From: Mixia osmundae IAM 14324
Lineage: Eukaryota > Basidiomycota > Mixiomycetes > Mixiales > Mixiaceae
DNA length: 64,000 bases
Assembly: GCF_000708205.1 (NCBI RefSeq)
Contig: NW_014575557.1
Span: 434,143 to 498,142, forward strand
Reading direction: 5' to 3'
Part shown: piece by piece, positions 45,000 through 57,459 of the stretch
Layout of the letters: each line of letters starts with the position of its first letter
How positions within the stretch are numbered: the stretch's first letter is position 1
Notes under the pieces: model-generated
The model's database searches: none
Seen by the model: only the letters and a program-made list of their open reading frames with translations
What the model was told of the DNA's origin: nothing
Program-made: the position numbers and the translations under genes

Positions 45000-47900
45000 A
45001 TGGGCAATTCGCCTAGCTCGATACGGCCTGTCCCGGGCTTGCCCGTCCTCAGTCCTTCAGATCTGTCGGAATTAGGTGATGTGACTTACGAACGGAGGTC
45101 AGCTCCATCAAACGTACACGTTAGCTTTATGCTCAACCATAGGATGCCATCAGCATGGGCTCGGCGAGATGTCTCAAGACGATGAGGGCGAGACATCAGC
45201 ATGGACCAATCGTCGTCAAGGTCTTCGTCAAGCTCGATCCCGCTCTTTCACTGCGCAGCCATGTCAAGAAGCTCAGAGGCACGTGCTCCTCTGCTCGTCA
45301 GCCGCTCGGTCAGGCTCATGCCAGCTCGTACACCAGCTGACCGAGAGCAGCTTGCCGACGTCCCCAATGTCCTTCACTATCTTCGCCTGCTCGAGACAGA
45401 GAAGGGCGCCTACCTCACGCGACAGTGGCTCTCAAGCAGTCTCTATGACCGCATCAGGTAAGCTGCGCACCGATGCCAGCCCGTTGGTACGCTGAGACAT
45501 CTCAATCTCAGCACACGCCCGTTTCTTGCAGACGTCGAGAAGGCTTGGATGGCTTTCCAGGTCTTGAAGGGAATGCGCGACGCTCGCGAGCGCGGCATCG
45601 CTCATGGCGATCTCAAGCTTGAGAATATTCTCTTGACGTCGTACCAGTGGGTCTACATAACCGATTTCGCGCCTTACAAGCCAGTCTATCTTCCGGAGGA
45701 CGATCCGTCAGAGTTCTCGTACTACTTTGACTCGTCTGGCCGACGCACGTGCTATCTCGCGCCCGAGCGCTTCTACTCGGCAGGCAGTGACATAGCCGAG
45801 CGTCGAAAGTCAGGCCGAGAGCGCTCTCTGGTGACAGAACCCATGGACGTCTTTGCAGCAGGCTGCGTCATCGCCGAACTGTACTCGGATGGCGCTTCTC
45901 CCTTTACACTGAGCCAGCTCTTCCAATTCAAGAGCAACGACTACGACCCCGAAGTGTGCTTTGCCGAGATCGAGAACACTGACGTGCGTTCGCTTGTGCG
46001 ATCCATGACAGCGTCCGAGCCGAGCGCGCGCCCGACGTTCACGCAGTGCCTGTCCAGCGCTCGTGGCGCCGCGTTTCCGGAGAGCTTCTACACCTTTCTT
46101 TACGATTTTGTGCTCGACGTGACCGCCCTGCCGGACGGGACGTCAGACAAGCGAGACGCGATGGCGGGCAATCAGCGGGTGCTTCCCCTCCGGACAGATT
46201 CAGATACCCGCCTCGAGAGAATCTGGGAAGATTTTGCTGCTGTCATCGATAACTTGACCGACAAAGCTCGCTATTCGTCGCTCATTGCGACCATCCCTGG
46301 AACTATAGATACTTTTCCCCTGCGATTAGATATACCAGGCTACGAGGATGCTCTGAGGACGAGCATGTCGGCCAGCGTGCAGCAACACGACGATCCACTT
46401 GCGCTCGTCGTCCTCAACTTGATCTGCGCGAATCTGCGCAACACGACCCGACAAGCCGCCGTGTTACATGCGATGGACATGATGATCTTGCTCTGTCAGC
46501 ATCTCAGCGACCAAGCCATACTTGACCGCGCCGTGCCGTACTTAATCTCGCTGCTAGAGGACGAGGTAGGCACAGTCCGGTCTGCTGCTCTGCGTTCGGT
46601 CACGCAGGCATTACTGCTCATCACGACTATCACGCCTGCCAACGCCAGCGTATTTACCGAATATATCATGCCTCATATCAGACTCTTCTCTGTCGATCCG
46701 GAAGAGTCTGTCAGATGCATGTACGCGCTTTGTCTCCCTGTCCTTGCGGAGCAAGGCGCAAGACACGTCGAGATGGCACAGGCCATGCGAATTCACACAC
46801 AATTCAAGCTTGCCACACTGCAGCAAGATGCGCAAGCGCCTGAAGCGTCCTACGATGGCGCCATGGCCGAATTACATAGCTTGATTCAAAGCGAAGTCAC
46901 GGAGCTGCTCAGCGATTCGTCGGCGAACGTCAAGCGCGCTTTGCTGGGTAGCATGCCATCCCTTTGCCTCTTCTTCGAGCGACACCGCACCAACGATGTT
47001 CTCCTGAGCCACATGATGACTTATCTCAATGACTACAATTGGCAGCTGCGCGCTGCCTTCTTCGAGTCGACGGTAGGCGTGGCGACCTGCGCCGGCAGCA
47101 CGAGCGTGGACCGCTATTTGCTGCCGTTTTTCATACAAGCCACATCAGACTCTGAAGAATTCGTGATTGCGCGGTCACTCGCTTCGCTCAAGACTATGAT
47201 CGAGCTCGATCTGATATCCCGCGAAAGGCTGAATGAAGTTGTGGGCGCGACCCTCTGTTTTCTGTGCCACCCAAACGATTGGCTGCGCTTGCATGCTGCG
47301 TCACTCATCGCTTCGCTAGCTCAGCTTCTGCCAACGACAGAAGCCTGGTGCGGGCTCTACCCGCGCGTTCGACAGCTGCTCAGATCCGATATTGCTGATA
47401 TGTCAGAAGTCGCCATATTGACAGCATTGGGTGAGCCTCTGTCGCGAGCTGTCTTCGAAGCCGCTATCACGTGGGCAGCACGACTACCTCGATCCGACTT
47501 TTGGCGATCGAAGAACAAGTTGGATGCTCTTCAAAAACGTCTCATCGCCTCGGCTGATCAAGACTCGGCTCAGCTCGACAAGCTTAGACAGCTCGGGATG
47601 GGGCCGAACGACGAGATCAAGCTACTTGCTCTGCGAGATCACATCAGCAAACTCACAACGGCAAGGCAAAACAGCGGCGACATCCCCTACGCAGCTCATT
47701 TGCAACTGCAAGCTCTAGGCATCACACCGCAGACGATCTTCTTCTCTACGCAGCCTTGCATTCAGCCGGAGGCGTCTGCGAGCGGTGCAGACAAGCGTCG
47801 TATCACCAGTATCGCCAAGCATGTCGGTCAGACCAACCCGAAGCGACTCTCACCTATAGGTGAAAATGAGAAGCAAGTCAAAAATGCCTCATCACCATCT

Positions 47901-49844
47901 GTAATTGATCTGCGTTCTGGTGCTCGCGTAGCGTCTTCAGCCTCCGCAACTAGTACGACTTATACCGCTGCCACCAACATCACCGCGGCCTCGTCCACAG
48001 CTGGCACATCGGAAGCAAGTCCGACTCCGAAACGACTGACATCGAATGGCATAGAATTGGGGCACGGGCAGCCGGCTTCGGCCAGGGATGATGCGTCTGC
48101 TGATGGTCAGCTGCAAGGCGGCGCAGACGATGCAACAATAGTATCCGGCCTGGCTCCGAGCACCCTGCATGGTCAAGTCGGCCTTGGTGCTGGTTACCGA
48201 CTCGTAACTTCCTATGGTCGGTCCTCGTTCATCTGCCTGCGCGCAACTGATCCAGCGGCACTCAGAGGGGAACGATCAGAGCATCAAGCATCTGCTGGAA
48301 GAGCTATACAGGAGCAGCTTCAAACAAGCTGTGCCCGAATTTGGCGCGCCAGTCAGGCCTGGCGTTCCTCGTCGTCGCCTGACGCGCTTGGTAGTCGCAA
48401 ACCGAGATCGCCATCAGAAGCGCAATCCAGACAACGTCGTAGCTCATCTCGGCGAGCACACCGGCAGCATCAACTCTATCGCTGTCTCGCCAGATCATAT
48501 CTTCTTCTGCACAGCATCAGACGACGGTACACTAAAGGTGTGGGACACCACTTCTATCGAGCGTAACGTCTCCAGCAAATCGAAATACACTATCAAGCAA
48601 GGAGGGCGCATTGAAAGCGCTGTAGTCATCGACGGCACGCACTGCATCGCTTCTGTATCAACTCACGGTACACTCTTGATTCATCGCATCGACGTCAATA
48701 CTGGTATCCCGCTGCCGCGCTATAGCAGGCCCACGCTCATACGATCATACCGTATTGAGCCTGAGAATGATTACGCAACCGACGTGGTCAGCTTGCAGAC
48801 CGACTCTGGCACACATCTGGTATTCTGCACCGCTTCGGGTCAAATCACGCGCATGGACGCTACCATGATGCGACCGTTACAAACATGGCAGAATCCCAAT
48901 CATTATGGACCACCAACAACCATCTGCCTTGATCACGAGCACGTCTGGCTCGCTATCGGGACCGCACGCGGATTCGTGTGTTTGTGGGACATGCGCTTTG
49001 GCTTGCTGATCCGTGCATGGCAAGTGACTACAGCGGGTAGGGTTACACGCTTGCAGGCGCACGCACACAGCTCTCGCTGGCTTCATGTTGCAGCCGAAAG
49101 CGACGCGAGCTCGCCGGTTCCTGCATTGACCACCTGGGATCTCGCCACTTTCGAGCGCTCAGAAGTATTGGCAGTCGCTTCCAGCAAGAGCGACGATTCA
49201 ATACCAGCTTCATCGGGACTCGCTGGCCAGAGCACGACGGAAGACGCAATTGCGAGATGGCTCGAGATGGCTCGATCGGACCCGCCAGATCAGCTAAAGC
49301 GGGCAGTAGCCTCAACGCTCACCTTTATTGCTCGAGCCGAGGCCGCCGAGCCCGGCGTGCTCGCAATATCTCGAGGAGACCCTCAAACTGCGAACGATGC
49401 TCTTGCAAACGTATCAGATAGGACTCTTGACAGTGTCAGCACACCACCGGCAGGACTGTATTTGACTGCAGGCGACGATCGCAGGCTGCGGTCCTGGTCG
49501 ACACATGACATGCAAGATTCGTACATCGTGAGCGGAGGTGACCCTGACATGCTCAAACCGATCTATGTGTATGTCAATCTTGTCCGTGCAATTGTGCGTG
49601 TATCTCTGGCTAACATAGCGAGGACAGATCGGAGCGCAAAGGAAATCTGCTGCAGCACGAGGAGCGGCCAGACCCGTCACGACGGACGCCTTCGCGTATG
49701 CATCGCGCCACGCTAATCGCACAGTATCAGCAAACGCTGCTCAAAGGACACCAGGATGCCATCACTGCACTCGCGACGGCAGAACTGCCCTTCTCCTGCG
49801 TCATCTCAGGCGACCGCTCTGGCATCGTCAAAGTCTTTCAATGA
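45000..49844 (+). CDS. VPS15: VPS15, regulatory kinase of the Vps34 PI3-kinase complex
   Basis: Membrane-bound pseudokinase-like regulator of Vps34 in endosomal sorting and autophagy. Exons 45000-45097, 45154-45278, 45337-45457, 45512-48216, 48266-49568 and 49628-49844 give 1522 residues. It begins MGNSPSS, an N-myristoylation signal. The kinase domain shows ARCLKTMRARH, ETEKGAYLTRQW, AHGDLKLENILLTS (HGD in place of HRD, as in the family), TDFAPYKPVYLPEDDPSEF and SGRRTCYLAPERFY. HEAT-like repeats follow (about residues 300-700), then a Ser-rich linker and a WD40 domain (DDGTLKVWDT) ending SGDRSGIVKVFQ. Intron 2 needs a GC donor (GAG/GCACGT) to join KKLR to ADREQLADVPNV. Confidence 0.94.
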
Positions 49845-50322
49845 ATCGTACAATGCTTGTTGTAACAGCGTTGCAGGGTCATCAGTGGCAGCAATCAGTG
49901 CAACTCGAAGAAGAAACTTGTCGCGCAACCTCGTAAGGCCTCCAGCGTGGCCTTGCTCCAGATGAGCGTCGCTGAAAGTCGAAATGATTGGCATTTTCGT
50001 CTTTCCAGCTCGATCGTTACTCGAGCATAGCCCAATAGCAGCTCATTGCGTCCACTGAAGAAGGACGAGCAAGCGAATAAGGGGGAGGATAGAAAATTCT
50101 GCGTGTGGAGTGATGAGGCGGCAGGTTGCTATCCGCAGAGGCTTGTGAGTCCAGATGGCAGTCAATCCTTGGAGACACAGTCCTGTGCGAATATGAAGCC
50201 CTTTGTCTATCGTCTCTGCTCGCAAACGTGGAATGAGGCGAATCAACAGAGCAGCGGAAGAATTACGCGAGCAGACACTCGAAACCTCAGAGGCTTCACT
50301 GTTCATCAATCGTTGAGGCCCA
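49845..50322. other. Gap between VPS15 and the Acinus-like gene
   Basis: About 480 bp. A minus-strand candidate of 79 residues can be drawn from base 50304 with one 50-nt GT-AG intron (about 50132-50181), starting MNSEASEVSSVC and ending AMSCYWAMLE, and a second minus frame at 49994-49806 (VALIAATDDPATLLQQ) overlaps the VPS15 end. Neither has a recognisable domain. It otherwise serves as promoter of the plus-strand gene. Confidence 0.35.
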
Positions 50323-51897
50323 ATGGTCGAGCCGGCGAAGCTCAAAGTTGCCGAGCTCAGAGAAGAGCTCAGCAAGCGAGGTCTGCCGAGCAAAGGCCTC
50401 AAAGCTGAGCTAGTGACACGCTTACAGACGGCTCTCGAGGCCGACAGTACCGGCAATGCGTCTACCGAACAAAAAGACGCTCAAGACGTCGCTCCCGTGT
50501 TGGGCGATGCTGCGATCGAGCAAGGTGTCCTACCGCCAGCTTCCGTCCCGACAGGAGTCAACGCGGCCGATTCGACCGGCGTGACAACTGCCGAGGCACC
50601 GTCAGTAGCCGTTGACGTCGACGCAAGTCTGCCTGAAGAGATGCCTGCTGTGCCCGTCACGGAGCCAGACGAAGGCATGCAAGAAGCGATTGAGCCGTCC
50701 GAAGCCGTGACTGACCCTCAAGACCGAGCCAACGAGCAAATGATTGAAGATCAGCCGGCCACGACAGCTCAGGACGTTCAACTCGAAGCAGAGCCTGTGC
50801 CCGTCATCGCAGAGCCTGCCATAGCTGCACAGGATCCCATCGAACGCAACTCTGGTCTAGCCTTCTCATCCGCGGAAGGCGAGGCGGGCGTCGAAGGCAA
50901 GATAGAAGGAACCGGCAAGCCTATGCCTGAGACAACGGCCGAGCTTGCGAGTCAGGGTGCCCCAAAGCGCAAGCACGAGCATACAGAGGGAGACGCCAAG
51001 CCAGTCGATGAGTCTGAGGACTCTGTCATGGTGCCCGCAACTGAGGATTCAAAGGCCGAAGAGCCTGCTAGCAAACGCGTCAAGGCTGACCTTGGTGCAC
51101 ACGATGGACCAAGCCTGCTCGCTCGATCTGCCCTCGGCCAAGAGAGGCAGACGTCGAATCCACCTACTCCTGAACAGAGCAAGCCCCAGCCGAGCGAGGA
51201 AGACGATGGACCACCGCCTTCTGCCGGTCTATATCTCGCCAACCTAGTGAGGCCCTTTACCCCACCTCAGCTCAAGGAGCTGCTCAGCGAACACGGCGAG
51301 CTGCAAACTTTCTGGCTAGACGCTGTCAAGTCTCACGCGTACATCGTCGTATGTTCTTCTCCGTGCGATCGTGCGCTGCTGATGGGTCTCACTTAGTACG
51401 CTAGCCTAGACGCGTCGAAAGCCGCCATGCAAGCGTTGCAAGGTCTGCAATGGCCAGCAGGCACAGGCAAGGAGCTCTACCTATCCTACGTCCCTGCGCA
51501 GAAGATTCCCAGTCTGATCGGCCAAGAAGAGGAAGCGAAAGCAAAGCGGTCCGGCAGACTCGAGCTTTTGATCGCCAGCGAAGACGATGAATGGTCGTAC
51601 AAGCTCGTCCCCTTCGGGTCCGGCAATCTCGCAGCACGGATCGTCAAGAGTGCGCCCAGACTACAAGTCAGGGGCCTCGCCTCTGCGCTCCCAGCTGATC
51701 TCATGCCAAATGCAACCCGGCCTGCACCGCCCTCCATACGTGCCAGGCCACCGCCAGAACCTATCGTCGTGCCTCGACCGCGCGACGATCCCGACAAGCA
51801 TTTCACAAAGACAAAGACGAGGCCGCATCTCTACTATAAAGAAGTTGATCCTGCGATATCGAGGGCGCGTCTGGAAAAGTTTGCCAAGATTCCGTGA
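50323..51897 (+). CDS. Acinus-like SAP/RRM RNA-binding protein
   Basis: Exons 50323-51348 and 51397-51897 (48-nt intron) give 508 residues. N-terminal SAP domain: LKVAELREELSKRGLPSKG. An acidic, Ala/Glu-rich middle of about 250 residues includes possible nuclear signals (PKRKHEH, SKRVKAD). An RRM follows (GLYLANLVRPFTPPQLKELL ... HAYIVYASLDASKAAM), crossing the intron. The C-terminus carries HFTKTKTRPHLYYKEVD, which matches the RNPS1/SAP18-binding (RSB) motif of Acinus. In animals Acinus forms the ASAP complex with SAP18 and RNPS1 at the exon junction; a splicing-linked role is inferred here. Confidence 0.85.
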
Positions 51898-51970
51898 GGA
51901 CGCATTGCTATGTTGTACTGCTTGCAAATGCCCGTCGGATATAACAATCGCCTTCGCAGGGCCGCGTGAT

Positions 51971-54900
51971 CTATGTCGTAGCGTGGCCGAGCGCTCGAGC
52001 GTCGCGTTTGGCTTGCAGGAATGCGTCGATGCGGCTCTTGAGGTCCACAGCCGGTACGCATTCTTCAATCGTCAAAGGTTGCCGAGTGAACGGGTCTGTC
52101 GCTTCCGAGAGCAGATGCTGGGAGATGCTCGTGCGATCGAGGATGTTGTTCGATTTCGGTATCAGCACAGGATCGCGCATGATCGTATAGGTCAGCGGAT
52201 CTGTGCGGCGTGGCCACAGCGTTGAGCAAATCGCGCAGTGAAGAGTCAGGACACCTACCCATGAACTCCTCAGGCACATCCTCGCCTGCTTCATCATCTC
52301 TATCATCGGCAGCAATCTGTTCGACTTGATCGACGAATTTGCGCAATTCGTCCATCTCTTGTTCCGTTTTGAGCGCAGCGCGGACGGCAATGCCCGCTGC
52401 GCGATAGTAGAGCTCCCTGCTATAGCTGCGCCCATCCCTCGCTACGGCAGTAGCAAACTCGACACGTCTGCTGAGATTCATGATGACTTGTAGAATGTCG
52501 GCGAGTAGCTCCCTCGGCCTGAACTTGATCTTGTCGGCGTTGGCAATCTTGAGATCCTTGCACCTTGGCCCTGCGAGGACGTCGAGGTTGTTGTCCAGCA
52601 TTGCAGCGAGACGATCGACGATCTCGCCCCGAACAAAAGGCGCCGTCGTCTCTTCGGTGAAGACGCGGAGCAGACCTACAGATTCGTAGACCAGCTGTAG
52701 ATAGCTTTGTGCTTGCCCTTCGTAATCGGCTTTCTCCTTAGATTTTGCCTTGCGCTCCTCCTCAGTGAGCGCTGACCAAGCAGCAGAGTCAGCCATGAGC
52801 TTATCCAGTTCCTTGATCAGGCTGAATTTGCCAAGAGATTCGTCGAGCAAAAATGTTGTATCGTTCAATAAGAGGTTGCAGAAGCGCACAAACCGCTTCG
52901 TATCACCGGCTTCCCTCTTGAGTGCTTCGCGGTGTTCGGCATTGTGCCAGACGACTCTGAAGATAAGGGAAATATAGAACCGCGTGTTGAATTTGTCGTA
53001 GAACTGCGTATGGGATCCAGTCGATTCGATTTCGACGTAGGTATGAATGAGAGCGCCCATGAGGTTGCTGAGCGCTAGAGGATGCGTATTGATGATCGGT
53101 CCCAGGACGCCATCATGCCCATCGCGACGAGTCTGCCGACGGGTATTGTAGAACAAGATCTCGACGAACTTTGACTTGAGGAAAGGGTTCTTCACGTAAG
53201 GGGTCGACAAGACCACAATGATGAACGTCACTAGATCATCGAGACGGAGCTGAGACATCACGTCTGGGCGGTATCGGGAGACATAAGTGAAGAACTCGGT
53301 CACGTCGTCAACGAGGTATTCTGGCAGCATCTTGAAGCTGATGGGAGGCTCGGTAGGCAAAGGCAGTGTGATCGCCGTCTGAGGGTGCTTGTGCTGTGGA
53401 TCCATCGCGCGTACGAGCCAGACTGTCATAAAGTTGCAGAAGGTCGCTTGCGAATTGAGGAATGCAGGGCTGTGTAGTTGGCACTGAGACGCAGAGATGC
53501 CGCGCATTTGATGCCGTAGCTTCTCTATGGCTGCTTGATAGCGAGCATACAGAGGCGCATTCTGGCTCCAAGGGATCAGCGCCGGCAAGGGACTAGGCAG
53601 CCGTGCGCGCTTACACTTCTGTGCGATTCTGCTGCTTCTCGCAATTCAGCCAGATGATCCTTGAATCGACCATAGTCCTTGATGCTGCGCTTGTGCTGGC
53701 TCAGTGCACTCATGAGGCCCAGGTGGAGGTACGCGGCCGAAAGGAAAAAGATGTCTGAGATGAAGTTGGCGCCTGGTGCCGGCTGCCCGTCTGCGAGCGC
53801 ATAATAGTCGTCTGCCTCTTGTTGGGTTGCGTTGATCTTGGTCTCCTCGCGGATGTCCAATCTACGGCATTTGAGGTAGTATTCAATGTCAATCTTGTCC
53901 ATCTGTGGAGTACCTCGCGCGATCAGTACATTTCGCTTGCCGAGCGAGCCCAGCTCGCCTTTGAATACGAGGCATCCATGAAAGGCTCTGCAAACTGCGT
54001 GAGGACGGTCTGCAGATTGATCATGACGCCGTCGGATGCGATCCTCATCTTGTCCTGCTGTATGGCACTTCGCTTTGCATTCTGGTTGGCGATATGGGCC
54101 CAATGGTTGAGTACGTTCTCTCTTGCCTTGGGACTCGATCGAATGAGATCGTTGTAGACCGAGAATAGTTCAGACTGCACTGATGCAAGCATGCGTCGCA
54201 GTGAGCCCGACTGTCCGTCGTGTGTCTCGTTGTCCTCGAGATCGGCGGCCTCCTCATTGTTGAAGAATTCGTTTGCGACTTCTGGCGCATCGTCTGGAAA
54301 GACGCTGATCTGATCAAAAGGACCGAGCAGAGAGGTCATCTGCATAAATCGAGGCTCGGCATCTGGATCGAATTGTGGCAGGGAGGCAAAAGTGGAAGCA
54401 ATCGTTTTGTTCGATGTGAGTAGTCGAAGAGCCGCGAAGCTCTGCTGCCATGCGCCAGGAGCATCCATGTTCCCGAGGCTGTAGACTTTGCGATTCTGGA
54501 ACATATTCAGGGACAGCCGCCTGGCTACTGCACCGATGAGATCCTCGAGCCCGTCGTCTTCGAAGCGCTTGGCGAGTTCGCCGAGTAGCACCGTCAGCTG
54601 GCCGGGCGTAAGTCTGAGGCTCTGATGCTTATTGAGCATCAAATTGAATAGCTCTATGTCGCCCACATCCTGGCTGTGAGGGAATTTCCGAGTGTCAGCT
54701 CGTGTCCGTGGTGAGCCTTCGAGATAACAAACCCGTCAGGTTGTACGAAGATCGAGGTCTCCTGCAGATCGAGTCCGATATAGCTTATCAGAAGCTGGCG
54801 AATGCGTTCGAGGACGTGAAGGCGCTTTGAAGTCTCTGTGGGATCAAAGACTTTGCCACGGACACCATTCGCAATCTTTGCTCGTTCCTCATTCGATCGT

Positions 54901-55610
54901 TGCCAAGCACCGACGAGGTACTCAAACGGGCTGATCTGGCTCATTCCAGCCAGGACGGTGATCTCCTCTGGATCGTCAGACATGTCGGTGGGATCCAAGG
55001 CAAGTCGGGCAAGGATGGCGCGTTCGGCATTGCCGTTCTCTGAATCGCCGTCTGTCATCTGCTCGCTCGGAGCTACGACGTACAGCGCCGGGTCACGTTG
55101 CCGGGAGTCCTCCTCGATGAGCTCGGTCCTGAGTTGTTTGAGGTACACGATCTCCCAGTTGCTCTTCTCTGCCGTGGCGATATCGAGTGTGACGTTGAGT
55201 ATGCGTGCGAGTGCAGCGGATTGCCAGCTATCAAACGGCTCAGGAAAGCTGACGGTCGTGCTTTCACTCGGCCTTTGTACGATGGCAGGCTCGCTCGTAG
55301 CCAGCTTGCTGGTTGATGCGACTGGCGCATCCGTCGGTTTCGCGGACCCCGCTGGCGTCCTGACTGAAGCTTGACTGTCGGGTCTGATGCGCTTGAGCGT
55401 GCCTGCAGGATCAGCTGGCTTGCTCGCTCCATTCTGACTGGTGGGGGAGGATGAAGGTGCTGCATCGTCTGAAGGCGCTTTTGCAGCAAGGGCGGCCAAG
55501 CGTTCGATGCGCTTCAGCCGGATCTATCGCCCACGAGCGTACCTCAGCATGTCTCCGCTGATCCTGCAAGGCCGACTGACCTTGTCTGCGTCCGACTGAG
55601 CGTCTGCCAT
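51971..55610 (-). CDS. UFD2: Ubiquitin chain elongation factor UFD2 (E4, U-box)
   Basis: E4 ligase that extends ubiquitin chains and works with Cdc48. Exons 55610-55581, 55523-54733, 54673-53959, 53902-53615, 53561-52259 and 52200-51971 give 1118 residues. It begins MADAQSDADKIRLKRIERLA. The Ufd2 core shows LLGPFDQISVFPDD, EPFMDASYSK then MDKIDIEYYLKCRRLDI, and FCNLLLNDTTFLLDE. The C-terminal U-box reads EEFMDPLTYTIMRDPVLIPKS ... DRTSISQHLL ... DPFTRQPL. Intron 3 is GC-AG (AAG/GCGAGC) and restores the Ufd2 core block. Intron 2 (54674-54732) is placed with less certainty. It converges on the Acinus-like gene with 73 bp between stops. Confidence 0.93.
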
Positions 55611-55664
55611 GTCGAGCCGATGTCGTCGGTTTGCTGATGCGCGGTCGATCACGATTGACATTGT

Positions 55665-55700
55665 CGCCGCCGCCGCCGCCGCCGACTCGCTCGCTCGCTC
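55665..55700. repeat. GCC triplet and CTCG tetranucleotide repeat
   Basis: About 6.7 units of GCC (55665-55684) followed by almost four units of CTCG (55686-55700), in the 109 bp between the divergent starts of UFD2 and the unknown gene at 55720. It must lie in the shared promoter or 5' UTRs. Confidence 0.9.
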
Positions 55701-55719
55701 AACTTTCGGCGGGCACAGC

Positions 55720-56532
55720 ATGGACGAAGGTATTTCTTCCCCCCTTCAAGCTTGCTCAGGGCTAGCACTCATCCAGGACTCAACAGATCCGCCAGTGCGA
55801 GCCGGTCCGGGCACTCATGCACCTCTGCCCGTCGCGCTATGGATGTGTACCTCGCTCGCCGCTCACGTCTTTCAGCGCAAACTGATGACCCTGCGCAGGC
55901 CTCGTCTCACTCATCGTACTCCTCTCGCTCTTCCTCGCCCTCCGTCGGACTCAGATCCTCATCTCCTCGACCCAATACGCGTGAGTTTTGCTTGCCGTTG
56001 GCCATCAAGACACCAAGCTCAATTGCGCGACGCTGCCAGACTGAGATCGCTCGGCTTGCAGCAAGAGGGCCAGATCAGGCTGCGAGGTGATGCCGAGCTG
56101 GGCGAGTCGGTCGAGGAAGGCGCAGAAGATGAAGTACTGCCTTCTGCCGCGCTCGCTTCACAGAGGGACGAGGCGAAAAGGAACAGACATCGATTCTCAA
56201 TCGCTACCGCGTTCGGCGGCCGTCGACAGGCTCATGGGCCACTATATGCTACTCAAGATGAGGGCGATCGGCCTATCATGGATTTGCCAAGCTCTGCCGT
56301 CGCTTCCAAAGCCCAGAAAGTGCTCGGCATCGAATCTGCGAGGCGACTGCCGCGAGCAACCGGCCAAGATGCTGCCGAGCTTCCTGCCGATTTTGAGCTG
56401 CCCGTACCCGATGCCGACCCCGGCTTCTCACGACGAGCACATCTGAGCGGACTCGGCGCAGGCGTCAGGTCGGTCAGCAACTCGAGCACGTCTAGCCTGA
56501 CAGACCGACCGTCGCCGTTCATGCGGCTGTAG
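55720..56532 (+). CDS. Unknown Ser-rich protein
   Basis: Exons 55720-55729, 55777-55980 and 56018-56532 give 242 residues. The first exon is only 10 nt (Met-Asp-Glu plus one base), followed by a 47-nt intron; the second intron is 37 nt with a strong GTGAGT donor. The N-terminal third is Ser/Arg-rich (SSYSSRSSSPSVGLRSSSPR). The C-terminal part has an acidic helix-like segment (GESVEEGAEDE), a KRNRHRF basic patch and Pro/Ala-rich sequence. No domain is recognised. It is divergent from UFD2 with only 109 bp between start codons, so the two may share a promoter. Confidence 0.62.
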   Translation: MDEGISSPLQACSGLALIQDSTDPPVRAGPGTHAPLPVALWMCTSLAAHVFQRKLMTLRRPRLTHRTPLALPRPPSDSDPHLLDPIRVSFACRWPSRHQAQLRDAARLRSLGLQQEGQIRLRGDAELGESVEEGAEDEVLPSAALASQRDEAKRNRHRFSIATAFGGRRQAHGPLYATQDEGDRPIMDLPSSAVASKAQKVLGIESARRLPRATGQDAAELPADFELPVPDADPGFSRRAHLSGLGAGVRSVSNSSTSSLTDRPSPFMRL

Positions 56533-56635
56533 AGTTCATGCCCAGGTGTCTTGTTGTATCATGCACGCATACGATCCGGTGAGAGAGCCATGCTTGCATG
56601 CTCATACAACGAAAAGGGCGGCCGAATGAAGACCA

Positions 56636-57374
<739 letters not shown>

Positions 57375-57459
57375 CTACCCAGGCTCCGCTACTTGTGGCC
57401 GCAGCGCTCAGAGAGCTAGACCGGCGACACGAGCACGAAGCGAGGCGCGCCCAGCCGTG

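Noticed and set aside
50043-50456. 137-residue minus-strand frame
   Set aside because: It runs through the SAP domain of the Acinus-like gene on the other strand and shows no domain.
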